Positions 14,173 to 21,221 of a stretch of DNA of 21,221 nucleotides are shown in pieces (the first letter of the stretch is position 1; each line of letters begins with the position of its first letter). The position numbers were made by a program, and so were the translations under genes. Source of the stretch: a virus. The notes under the pieces were generated by a model. The model ran no database searches and had not been told where the DNA came from. It saw only the letters and a list, made by a program, of their open reading frames with translations. Location: positions 1-21,221 of the IMG/VR virus record IMGVR_UViG_3300021357_000291; one strand, 5' to 3'.

Positions 14173-14413
14173 TGCCTAGGACTTCTCGCACAAATGACAG
14201 AACGGCAGAACCATCGGTCGTCCCCGAAACCTGGCGTAATATTTCCTGAATGGACAACGATCCCGTATGGTAGGTCCCATGGTGCCGGCTTATAATTTCA
14301 ATCCCGTCATGCGTGATTTCAGCCAGTTTCTGATGCCCTGGATGGGCGCAGGAACAGACATTGCAGAATAAATTTATCGGCTTACTATTTGTGCCGTTGC
14401 CTCGATTACGCAT
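14165..14413 (-). CDS. Small Cys/His protein (zinc-knuckle-like)
   Basis: An 82-residue protein. I place the start at ATG 14413, 8 nt inside the glycosyltransferase gene; an upstream ATG at 14452 would overlap it by 47 nt. FCNVCSCAHPGHQKLAEI (about residues 16-33) has a C-x2-C-x-C..H..H cluster able to bind a metal, followed by ISRHHGTYHTGSLS, which adds three His. The C-terminal part is a short helix (EILRQV) and tail. It may be a small zinc-binding protein, resembling phage-encoded zinc-ribbon proteins. It is followed directly by the CxxCxxCC protein. No function is assigned. Confidence 0.55.
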   Translation of the reverse strand: MRNRGNGTNSKPINLFCNVCSCAHPGHQKLAEITHDGIEIISRHHGTYHTGSLSIQEILRQVSGTTDGSAVLSFVREVLGNG

Positions 14414-15482
14414 TGCCAGCTCGAGAAAACGCCAAGCCACGCGCGAGATCATCCGGATTTATACCTACCGGGAGCTTGCCGTTAACTTGGGGAAGTGTTG
14501 AGAGCGCTTTTTGGGCCTCCTTCTGGGCCTGCTCCGCTTTAACTAGGAAAGGTGCGTACTCTCCATCCTTGATCCATGGACTATTGGGATCTATCGGACG
14601 GCGATCTGGCGGCTCAACAAACCGTTCTATTTTCTGTTGCAGCATGATTTCTCGGTCACCCTTGCTAGCGCGAACGAATTCCACGAGCCCTGCTGTAAGT
14701 TCTGCTCGGTCGGATTCTATCAAAATCGTCCCTCGCCGTTGCAGGATGCCCGCCAATTTGCTGCTTAAAATATTTGCCGCCTGCTCCACGTCAGCCATAG
14801 AACCGCTACTTAGACGATTCAAAGCCAAGGGATACAAAGGCCGTCCGCCCACCTCTAGCTGCAAGGTCGTGTCGATATAGAGATGGTATCCGTAGTATTG
14901 GAGTAGATTGAAATGATAGCCTTCATCGGCACCGATCGCATCGCGCCAGAATGTAGGTCCCGTTTGCCGAAACACCGTTGTATTGAACAGCAGCATCGAC
15001 AAGACCGCCCATTTTGCGCGTTGCAACCCACTATTGACTTGTATATGCCCCGGTCCGAATAACCGGTTGCCAGTGCCCGGTTCAGCGACAAAGGGCGCCA
15101 CAATGGGCATCTGCCACTGCAATAAACGCAAGAGGGTGTCCTTCTCTGGTTTGACATCATTGTCGATGTAGAGAATGAATTGGAACCCTTCCCCTAAAGC
15201 GGTTAATATCGCCTCATTGCGCATGGTCCCCAGGGCATCGTAGGGATTAAAACAACGGTCTTGAATCTCGGAGAGTGCCGCATAAACGCCCTGAGTCTGG
15301 GTGTGGTCAATCATGTCGACGACTTTGTTCCAACTGCTCTGCCGCCAATGATTCCCCATCGCCGCCACCAGAACTGAATTCGGTCGGATGTGGGTCCACG
15401 AACGGTCCATCTGTTGATGGGCAGCAGACATTTCGGGATTAGAGGGATAGCTGCGCAGTACCGTGTGGCGCGACGAAGGCAA
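14406..15482 (-). CDS. GT-A-like glycosyltransferase with C-terminal extension (paralogue 1)
   Basis: A 358-residue protein, first gene of the cargo. The catalytic core (about 35-225) has VLVAAMGNHW, EIQDRCFNPYDALGTMRN, DXD-like DND at 107-109 in YIDNDVKPEKDT, LLQWQMPIVAPFV, and GADEGYHFN (about 183-191). It is the closest relative of the gene at 11532-12305. About 125 further residues (from GGRPLYPLALNRL) contain charged helices (EQAANILSSKLAGILQRRG; KAEQAQKEAQKAL) absent from the other two and may mediate binding to partner or virion proteins. The start is uncertain: TTG 15482 has no clear ribosome site and the frame stays open upstream to the portal gene, where AAAGGG precedes an ATT. Confidence 0.75.
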   Translation of the reverse strand: MPSSRHTVLRSYPSNPEMSAAHQQMDRSWTHIRPNSVLVAAMGNHWRQSSWNKVVDMIDHTQTQGVYAALSEIQDRCFNPYDALGTMRNEAILTALGEGFQFILYIDNDVKPEKDTLLRLLQWQMPIVAPFVAEPGTGNRLFGPGHIQVNSGLQRAKWAVLSMLLFNTTVFRQTGPTFWRDAIGADEGYHFNLLQYYGYHLYIDTTLQLEVGGRPLYPLALNRLSSGSMADVEQAANILSSKLAGILQRRGTILIESDRAELTAGLVEFVRASKGDREIMLQQKIERFVEPPDRRPIDPNSPWIKDGEYAPFLVKAEQAQKEAQKALSTLPQVNGKLPVGINPDDLARGLAFSRAGNA

Positions 15483-15531
15483 AACGGGATAACGTTCTTT
15501 TTGCAGGTATGGCGAGGGAGTATCCGTAATA

Positions 15532-17730
15532 TTACCCTTTGCCGTTGGTTTGGATGACTGATACTATCGGTGGCGTCCAAGCCCGTCGTGAAATGACTGG
15601 GGCTACGGTGCATCGGCAATTGATCGCATTTCCAGGGCTGCCTTCCCCCGGATGGCTGATTGCCTCGCCGCCAACCAGGAAATTGGCTTCCACTTCCACC
15701 ACCTGCCGGTGAGCTTCCAGATGCGCATCACGCACCCTGGCATCTAAGGTTGCCAGCCACATTTTCCGCTCAACTACGCCGCTTTGGCGGTAGGCTTCAA
15801 CCGCACCTTCGTTCATGGCCGCCTGCGTCTCCGTTCTGGCGATGCGTTCTGACCGCACGGCATCGGAGAAATCAAAGACGCGCTCTACTCGCATTTGAAT
15901 TTGTTTGATGTTTTCCTGTTGCTGGATCGCTTCGGTCAGTTCCTCCATCAACAGACGCCCAGTTTCCTCGTTTACGCGGCCTGCCCAAAACTCTACCCGC
16001 TGACTTAGCCAGGGTTGTATCTTCTCCAAATCCAAGGATACTCCTAGAGAAAAGGCATTATTCTGTTGTGTCGCCCCGAGAACAAGAGCATCAATAAAAA
16101 GCGGGCGCCCCCGTTGGCTGAAGCGGTGTATCCACTTTGCTAAGTTGAAGATGTCCAGTATAGGCAAGGCTTTAATATTCCAATTGTCGGCATTGCGCTG
16201 CAGCCGCACACGTTGCATTACCTCCGTTTGTTGCGCCCGAAACAAACTGCGCTGTAATCGCAGAAACTCGGTCTCAATCTTGTCGAGCCCTCGATCGTGC
16301 AATTCGAGGACTTTCTCGATAAAACTATCGCTGAATATCGGCTCCTGATACTTGCGCCATTCACCATTACCAGGTAATAACCGTTTTAGACTAGGAATCA
16401 ACAACCGCCGTTCCGGTTCTTCTTCCTGGCCCATGGCTGGCGCTAAGGGCGCAGCGATCCCGTCCTCCGGAATCTCAATCGGTCGCACCGTGAAGGGCAA
16501 CCAAGCCACATCGCCCCAAGGCACAGGTTCCAAGCCTTGTAATTCTCGCACCTCATTTATCGTGCGAATACCAGCTTGCACCTCTTTGATATGCCGCTCG
16601 GCGGCAGCATTGGCGTCCTCTTGCAGGGCCTCGATAACAGTGGTGTCAAAGGCGCACTCCACGTCATCACCGAACATCGGCAAAAGCATTTCATTGAGTT
16701 CATCTTGGATGAACCGCAAGTGAGGCACCATAGCGGAACGCCAAAATATCCGTTCCGCCGCGTCGACATTCTCATAGGTGGCCTTTTCTAGATCGCCAAG
16801 CATAATTTTAGGCACACTATACACGCGGGCAACATCCTCAAGAGACCACCGCAAAGCCGCCATGAACTCCATGTCGCGGTTCGTCAATCCCAAGTTTTTC
16901 ACATCGAAGTTGCCAGTGATAATCGGAATGTGGCTGTTCGCTGGCTGACTGTACCGTTGTTTCAGAGCCTCGCGGAACTCAGTGGCCTGATCCGCCGTCA
17001 TCGTCCCGTCCCGGGAGGCGAACGACAAATTGCCTGCCAAAATACCATTACGAAAGATGTTCCGGTTATGCTGCAGACCTTCGTGTCCCATGTCAATACT
17101 GAGACGGGCCGGTGCTATCGGTGAGAGGCCTGCGTATTCGTCCAGCGGGTTGAGCTGGCGCATCCAAATCACTTCGTCGGTGCGAAATGGGATGCGTCTG
17201 CCTATGCCGGACTGATACCAAAACCCTTCGATGTAATTAGCTTGGCTGGGGACAATGCGCATCCGGTCCGGACGCGGAATCCACACCTCGGTGGGGGGAC
17301 TGGCAGGACCAGCTTTTTTCAAAATCCAGAACACCGAGCCCCATAAATCGAGATAAATGCTCGTGGCCCGCAGCAGGTCGCCTTTGGTCCACCAGGGGTT
17401 GACCTTTGACAAAAGGATGGCAAGAGGATGGTCCGATGGAAGCTCTTCTCGATTGTCATCTTCCATGCGCCGGTAGACCTTCAAGGGCGCAGCCAACACC
17501 GAATCGGCACGGAGTTTTACCGCAGCATAGACAGCCGGATATTTGGCGTAATATTCCGCATAGGCCTGGGGCATCCAGTCAGTGCCAGTGCCCCAAGCCT
17601 CGGTGCGAGTATCGAGATAAGCGGGCCCTAGTTTGGGGATTTGCTTGCAGACGTGGGGGAAAGCGAAACGGCGAATACCAGGCAAGTTGAGGAGAGGCTG
17701 TAGCTCAGTGTTGCAAAGGGCGCATTGCAT
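15532..17730 (-). CDS. Portal protein fused to MuF-type minor head protein
   Basis: A 732-residue fusion. Residues ~50-440 are an HK97-family portal: YPAVYAAVKLRADSVLAAPL, DHPLAILLSKVNPWW, DEVIWMRQLNPLDEYAGLSP, RDMEFMAALRWSLEDVARVY and MLGDLEKATYENVD. The C-terminal part (about 590-720) is a MuF/phage head morphogenesis domain, shown by RIARTETQAAMNEGAVEAY, WLATLDARVRDAHLEAH and GNAINCRCTVAP. The portal forms the DNA entry ring; MuF proteins ride in the capsid. A preceding short segment (CALC at 3-6, HVC at 26-28) could bind zinc. ATG 17730 is 2 nt after the preceding stop but lacks a strong ribosome site; ATG at residue 52 is an alternative. Portal and MuF are separate genes in many phages. 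Confidence 0.9.
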   Translation of the reverse strand: MQCALCNTELQPLLNLPGIRRFAFPHVCKQIPKLGPAYLDTRTEAWGTGTDWMPQAYAEYYAKYPAVYAAVKLRADSVLAAPLKVYRRMEDDNREELPSDHPLAILLSKVNPWWTKGDLLRATSIYLDLWGSVFWILKKAGPASPPTEVWIPRPDRMRIVPSQANYIEGFWYQSGIGRRIPFRTDEVIWMRQLNPLDEYAGLSPIAPARLSIDMGHEGLQHNRNIFRNGILAGNLSFASRDGTMTADQATEFREALKQRYSQPANSHIPIITGNFDVKNLGLTNRDMEFMAALRWSLEDVARVYSVPKIMLGDLEKATYENVDAAERIFWRSAMVPHLRFIQDELNEMLLPMFGDDVECAFDTTVIEALQEDANAAAERHIKEVQAGIRTINEVRELQGLEPVPWGDVAWLPFTVRPIEIPEDGIAAPLAPAMGQEEEPERRLLIPSLKRLLPGNGEWRKYQEPIFSDSFIEKVLELHDRGLDKIETEFLRLQRSLFRAQQTEVMQRVRLQRNADNWNIKALPILDIFNLAKWIHRFSQRGRPLFIDALVLGATQQNNAFSLGVSLDLEKIQPWLSQRVEFWAGRVNEETGRLLMEELTEAIQQQENIKQIQMRVERVFDFSDAVRSERIARTETQAAMNEGAVEAYRQSGVVERKMWLATLDARVRDAHLEAHRQVVEVEANFLVGGEAISHPGEGSPGNAINCRCTVAPVISRRAWTPPIVSVIQTNGKG

Positions 17731-17732
17731 CG

Positions 17733-17927
17733 CTATTTATCTATTGTTTCCACCGGATGGTTTTGCTTCAGTCCAGCTTTTTCTGTGGCGTTGTGACGTA
17801 CACAGACTAACAGATGTTCGCTCAGCCTAAACAAATCCACAACAATACCGCAGTAGGGGCAGATATCTTTATGCTCGGTGGTGAGCCACCATTTGGGTCT
17901 CATCTGGCGTAGATTATAACAGGTCAT
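17733..17927 (-). CDS. Small C2HC zinc-finger-like protein
   Basis: A 64-residue protein whose ATG 17927 overlaps the large terminase stop as ATGA, the natural choice over upstream starts lying inside terminase. CPYCGIVVDLFRLSEHLLVC gives C-x2-C-x11-H-x3-C, a compact zinc-finger pattern, flanked by basic residues (RPKWW; VRHNATEK). Small zinc-finger or HNH-related proteins are common beside terminase and portal genes and may assist packaging; there is no HNH catalytic core here. The portal gene starts 2 nt downstream of its stop, so expression is probably coupled. Confidence 0.65.
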   Translation of the reverse strand: MTCYNLRQMRPKWWLTTEHKDICPYCGIVVDLFRLSEHLLVCVRHNATEKAGLKQNHPVETIDK

Positions 17928-19192
17928 ACGAGCATCCATGCCTTTGCTCCAAGCATGAGTTCGCTGAAAGCCCAAACGAGAGCATCCATTCGGTCCGGAG
18001 ATTTCGGGTCGTCCGGCAACCAGGTGCACATTTGATCCTCCAGTTCCGGGAATATTCTAACATGATACATTTTACCTTGCTCGTAAAGAGCAGCCACTGG
18101 CTCTGCTCGCGTATGTTTGCCCACGGTGGCATGGACCAATTTGACCGGCACGGTTGGGTCCACGGTGCGAATTACGTGTTGGATCATCTCGCCGCCGTTG
18201 TTGGCCTCGGCTACAACGAAGTTCGCTTTGAAATGATGATAAGCGGACACCACTTTGCGGCCCCAAATATCTGGGCTACCCCGGAGCGAGTAATCGCCGA
18301 GCACGACGCCCATATCTTTCACATCCACGGCGGCGATCACGATACCCGTTTCGTCAGCCGTTTCGTCCGATGTAATCGCCGGGTCAACCGCCACACATAT
18401 ACGCCGCAGTTCTATGGATTCACGATGCAAGATAAGATTACGATGCCAAAGGGCGCCGGGTAAATCGTCCAAGAGTTCGCCCATGATTTCCTGGCGACCG
18501 CGTGTCGTATGTTCGTACTTAGCGAGTATTTGTTGGCGGAACAATGGAGCCAAATTCGCCAGATTGTCATAGGTAGAACCACGGGTGATATGCGTGGAAG
18601 GCGCAGCTGCAATTTCCTTCAGCACACTAACAGGCCGGGGAGTGGTGGTAATGATCTGGCGGGGATTGGGACCGAGACGCAGGGTCAATTGTCCGTTATC
18701 CCAGGTCTCACGTAGATATTGGTAGGCGGCTAACTCGTCCCACCAGATAGTATCGTGCTGCGGCCCACGCAATTGGTCCGGTTCGTAGGACGTGAAGGTC
18801 AGGGCCATTGCGCCATTGGGCCACGTCAGCCGGCGTTTGGATGCCTCGTATCGTGGCCGGTTTGTCTCGGGGCAACAGGCCAGGATGCCCGATTCACCCT
18901 CCACCATGGTATCCCTGACATCGGCGGGAGTCCGCCCCACTAAGCCGATCCGCCTAGCACCTTCCTTTTCGACTCGATGTCTGACCCATTCCGCACCGCC
19001 GCGGGATTTCCCCCAACCACGTCCAGCTAAGATCAGCCAGGTCAGCCAATCGCCGGGCGGGGGGAGTTGTTCAGGTCTGGCCCAGGATGCCCAATCATAG
19101 AGCAGATCATGACGTTCCTGAAGCGATAAGGCACTGAGCAGGATATCGGCGCCCGCTTTCCGAACAACTTGCTCAATCAGACTTGGCGCCAT
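17924..19192 (-). CDS. terL: Terminase large subunit (ATPase-nuclease)
   Basis: A 422-residue DNA-packaging motor. The Walker A-type AGRGWGKS (56-63) and Walker B DTIWWDE (147-153) form the ATPase; TTTPRP (182-187) is the expected coupling region. The C-terminal RNase H-like nuclease shows VAVDPA (267-272), VVAEANNGG (326-334) with an acidic residue, and PDRMDALVWA (399-408). It powers DNA entry through the portal and cuts concatemers. I choose ATG 19192 because GGAGG lies 9 nt upstream within the small terminase gene; ATG 19234 would overlap that gene by 62 nt. The stop overlaps the zinc-finger gene. The length is typical for this terminase type. Confidence 0.93.
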   Translation of the reverse strand: MAPSLIEQVVRKAGADILLSALSLQERHDLLYDWASWARPEQLPPPGDWLTWLILAGRGWGKSRGGAEWVRHRVEKEGARRIGLVGRTPADVRDTMVEGESGILACCPETNRPRYEASKRRLTWPNGAMALTFTSYEPDQLRGPQHDTIWWDELAAYQYLRETWDNGQLTLRLGPNPRQIITTTPRPVSVLKEIAAAPSTHITRGSTYDNLANLAPLFRQQILAKYEHTTRGRQEIMGELLDDLPGALWHRNLILHRESIELRRICVAVDPAITSDETADETGIVIAAVDVKDMGVVLGDYSLRGSPDIWGRKVVSAYHHFKANFVVAEANNGGEMIQHVIRTVDPTVPVKLVHATVGKHTRAEPVAALYEQGKMYHVRIFPELEDQMCTWLPDDPKSPDRMDALVWAFSELMLGAKAWMLV

Positions 19193-19664
19193 TTGTCTGA
19201 GCCTCCAGCAGAGCGGGCAGACCATCGGTAGCATTGACCAGTCGTTGCAACTTCTGCGTCAATAGCAAGGCAGCGATTTCGATAGGCCCGCCATCTCTGC
19301 CAACAAGTTCCTGCTTTACCGGGGCATCCAGGCCCAAGAGCTTCGCCTTACGCGCCAGAATCTTCAGTACCATATCGATGTCATCCAGGCTGCCCTGGCG
19401 GGCACGGGCCCAGATAGCCAGCAGCATAGTGTTCAGCCGCTCCAAGTCAAGTTTACGGAGTTCATCCGCTGGTTCCTGAAGCGTCTTACGCAATGCGGCT
19501 TCCACCGCCAAGGCAGCACCCGCCCTGCTTGAATAGCCTATTGTTTGCGCGATGCTGTCATAAGTGGCCCCCGCCTTCCGCAATTCCAAGGCTTGACTCT
19601 GCTTCTCGACAGCGGCGATGCGGCGAGGGCTGGTGCGGGACTCGGTTCTGTGGCGGGGAGACAT
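19173..19664 (-). CDS. Probable terminase small subunit (HTH)
   Basis: A 163-residue protein directly before the large terminase. Residues 22-60 form a helix-turn-helix-like stretch (KQSQALELRKAGATYDSIAQ, then IGYSSRAGAALAVEAAL), resembling the DNA-recognition region of small terminases. The rest is helical (RKLDLERLNTMLLAIWARA) and ends with a charged tail. Small terminases recognise the packaging site and stimulate the large subunit. It overlaps the large terminase by 20 nt and follows the preceding gene by 3 nt. Assignment rests on the HTH, size and position. Confidence 0.75.
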   Translation of the reverse strand: MSPRHRTESRTSPRRIAAVEKQSQALELRKAGATYDSIAQTIGYSSRAGAALAVEAALRKTLQEPADELRKLDLERLNTMLLAIWARARQGSLDDIDMVLKILARKAKLLGLDAPVKQELVGRDGGPIEIAALLLTQKLQRLVNATDGLPALLEAQTNGAKSD

Positions 19665-19667
19665 CAG

Positions 19668-20027
19668 CTACCCCAAATGAACCATGAAACGTTGTGCGCC
19701 ATCGAAGTTTTGTTCTTCATTCCTAAACATAATGTCATGAACCACTTGTGTTACACGATAGAATTTCGCGTGTATTTTTATCGTTTCGCCAACCCGTGGG
19801 ATTACACTTATCCAACTCGCTCCGACTGAATCCTGGTAGTCTTTGAACGGTTCAACAAAAAAGCGTACGAAATACTTCGGCGTTCTGTCTTTCTCATATT
19901 GTAGTTTGGCCGAATATTTATCAATTCTTTCTTGGACTAGTCTATCCCTCTCTGCCTTTTTCTCTTGCCTTGTCTGTCGCTGGTCCTCTACTATGACCAT
20001 ACCTTGTGGACTGGGCGCTTCTGTCAT
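19668..20027 (-). CDS. Unknown charged protein upstream of terminase
   Basis: A 119-residue protein with AAGGAGAT six nt before its ATG. The N-terminal half is a highly charged helix or coiled coil (RQTRQEKKAERDRLVQERID, about residues 17-36). The C-terminal half is beta-like (WISVIPRVGETIKIHAKFYR) and ends MVHLG. I do not recognise the family. It lies between the methyltransferase and small terminase genes in the late transcript, so a role in packaging or DNA handling is possible but unproven. Confidence 0.6.
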   Translation of the reverse strand: MTEAPSPQGMVIVEDQRQTRQEKKAERDRLVQERIDKYSAKLQYEKDRTPKYFVRFFVEPFKDYQDSVGASWISVIPRVGETIKIHAKFYRVTQVVHDIMFRNEEQNFDGAQRFMVHLG

Positions 20028-20052
20028 AGATTATCTCCTTGAGCGTTTGGCA

Positions 20053-21221
20053 TCAGCTAACCAGCCTCGGCTCCAGGCCCATGCCAGCCATGCGCTCCAG
20101 TGCCACGGCAACATACTTGGGCTCTATCTCATAAGCAATACAAGTACGGTTCAGGCGTTCAGCCGCAACCATCGTCGTGCCAGAACCGCAAAACGGCTCC
20201 CAAACAACTGCTCCTTCGTCGGAGTGAGCCCGTAAAACCCTTTCCGGTAGGCATACCGGAAAGGCTGCAACATGCCTAGTCAATGGATGGTCTTCAGTCC
20301 CTTCCTGTCGAGTATCCCAAACGGCACGACTACTAATTTCCCAATCATAGACCCGATCCCCATCGCCACCGGGTAAACGCCATGTCCAAAGGTGCTCCCA
20401 TTCCTGATAATGGGGGATACTTGTATGGTACGTCCAAAAAGGCTGCTGAAGGCGATTAAACGGCTTGTACCAGATACATTGAGCGTAAAGGTCATACTCA
20501 ACGGCCCGGAAGATGCGCCAATAATCACCGGAAATCGGGTAGAGGCATTGCCGGTCGGAACCAGTCAAGAGCTTTGTGTGAGATTGAGCCGCAATCTCAC
20601 CAAAATTAATGACGAAGAACCCACCGGGGCGTATTACGTTCAAACCTATCTGAGACAATCCAGTCAAGAGTTTCAGATGATCCTCAAACGAAATACCCTC
20701 TTCGTATTCTTTTCCGACAGCATACGGGGGGCTAGTAAATCCCAAGTCTACGGATATTCCCGTAGCTGTAAGGCAATCAGCACAATAGAGTCGGTGCTTC
20801 CCAATCTCCCATACCTGCCCTCGTGCCGTGCCCCACTTTTGCTGCAGTTCCGCCGCCCGGTCTATTTGCGGCCCCGGATCTGGCTGTGGTTCATGGAGGG
20901 GCAGCAAGGGTGTTAGCGACTGATAATTATCGTTGGCAAGAGCCTCCAGCAGGTCATTGACAGCCTGGTCCTGAAACTTGACGGACTCCAGCAGCGTCAG
21001 CAAGGCTTCTTGGTCATGCTGGGCCATGGCACCGAGTGGATCGTAGGTCGCCAGGAGCTTCCTGGCTTCCTCGGCGTCCACATCGAGCACTAGGACGGGG
21101 ATCACGGCGTTGGGGTCTAGGCCGGAGCGCATGTGGCCGTCCACGAGGGTAAGTTGGCTGTCGGCGTCCTGGTACGCCAGGGCCGCGCCGGCAAAGCCGA
21201 TTTCGGCCAGGATGCCCCCGG
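20053..21221 (-). CDS. ParB-like domain fused to DNA methyltransferase (N-terminus off window)
   Basis: The frame is open to the window edge, adding at least 25 residues before the internal Met at 21144, so this gene is truncated. The N-terminal part (LTLVDGHMRSGLDPN, then VPVLVLD-type IPVLVLDVDAEEARKLLATYDP) is the ParB/sulfiredoxin-like domain that often precedes phage DNA methylases. The methylase has motif IV FTSPPY (136-141, counting from 21144) before motif I EPFCGSG (316-322), the beta-class order; SPPY favours N4-cytosine methylation, though N6-adenine is possible. It may protect phage DNA from host restriction. It is separated from the next gene by 25 nt. Confidence 0.88.
   Translation of the reverse strand, partial: GGILAEIGFAGAALAYQDADSQLTLVDGHMRSGLDPNAVIPVLVLDVDAEEARKLLATYDPLGAMAQHDQEALLTLLESVKFQDQAVNDLLEALANDNYQSLTPLLPLHEPQPDPGPQIDRAAELQQKWGTARGQVWEIGKHRLYCADCLTATGISVDLGFTSPPYAVGKEYEEGISFEDHLKLLTGLSQIGLNVIRPGGFFVINFGEIAAQSHTKLLTGSDRQCLYPISGDYWRIFRAVEYDLYAQCIWYKPFNRLQQPFWTYHTSIPHYQEWEHLWTWRLPGGDGDRVYDWEISSRAVWDTRQEGTEDHPLTRHVAAFPVCLPERVLRAHSDEGAVVWEPFCGSGTTMVAAERLNRTCIAYEIEPKYVAVALERMAGMGLEPRLVS
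20239..20264. repeat. Perfect 11-bp hairpin inside the methyltransferase gene
   Basis: CCTTTCCGGTA (20239-20249) and TACCGGAAAGG (20254-20264) form an 11-bp perfect inverted repeat with a 4-nt loop. On the minus strand it is followed by GTTTT after a G, so it resembles a terminator with a short U-run. It encodes the FPVCLPERV segment of the methylase, so coding constraint may explain part of it. Confidence 0.6.

Larger units (their letters stand above)
5254..15482 (-). other. Metabolic cargo block inside the phage head module
   Basis: Fourteen minus-strand genes lie between the portal-MuF gene and the prohead protease, which are normally neighbours or nearly so. They are three GT-A-like glycosyltransferases, a split TPP enzyme, a radical SAM protein, a nucleotide-heptose-like pathway and small unknown proteins. 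All are co-oriented with the structural genes and most overlap or abut. The block is bounded by the portal-MuF stop and by a terminator-like hairpin. I see no transposase, integrase or flanking direct repeat, so it looks like phage gene accretion, not a recent transposon insertion. Confidence 0.8.

Noticed and set aside
5254-15482. Bacterial genomic island, transposon cargo or defence island
   Set aside because: No transposase, integrase, terminal repeat, target duplication or known defence gene is visible, and the block is translationally embedded in phage late genes.
1-21221. tRNA genes or CRISPR array
   Set aside because: Reading through the sequence I saw no clover-leaf-like TTCGA/CCA pattern or regularly spaced repeats; gaps between genes are too short. 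A covariance-model scan was not possible.

Overview
The window is a fragment of a tailed double-stranded DNA phage or prophage (HK97-fold capsid, most likely siphovirus-like). Every gene I can support lies on the minus strand, so the genes read from high to low coordinates. Genes are packed end to end with short gaps, ATGA/TAATG stop-start overlaps and purine-rich ribosome binding sites, which implies one long late transcript. Both ends are cut inside genes. I see no integrase, repressor, lysis or replication gene, so lytic versus temperate cannot be decided. The host cannot be named from the sequence.

Layout in transcription order. (1) 21221-19668: a ParB-like/DNA-methyltransferase fusion (cut at its N-terminus) and an unknown charged protein. 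(2) 19664-15532: packaging module with small terminase, large terminase, a small zinc-finger protein and a portal protein fused to a MuF-type minor head domain. (3) 15482-5254: about 10 kb of metabolic cargo that a standard head module lacks. It holds three paralogous GT-A-like glycosyltransferases, a very small two-subunit thiamine-diphosphate enzyme, a CxxCxxCC protein, a radical SAM/SPASM protein, several small unknown proteins, and a run resembling nucleotide-heptose synthesis (HldE-type nucleotidyltransferase, PfkB kinase, extended SDR epimerase, DegT/StrS aminotransferase, GmhA-like SIS isomerase). (4) 5250-5023: a junction with a candidate promoter, a terminator-like hairpin and a 39-residue Cys-containing peptide. 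(5) 5001-1: HK97-type prohead protease, major capsid protein, two Gly/Thr-rich presumed decoration proteins, a head-tail connector with an inserted beta domain, a tail-terminator-like protein and the start of an HK97 gp10-like protein.

Model (inference). The cargo is co-oriented and translationally coupled within the late module, so it should be made together with the virion proteins. Its enzymes could make an activated heptose or amino sugar from a sugar phosphate and transfer it by the GT-A enzymes, either to virion proteins (the Thr-rich decoration proteins are candidate acceptors) or to the host surface. The gene set departs from textbook ADP-heptose synthesis: no GmhB-type phosphatase is present, the isomerase seems to have rearranged metal ligands, and the TPP enzyme is reduced to its two cofactor-binding domains. 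The product may therefore be an unusual sugar. This cargo is the most interesting part of the window.
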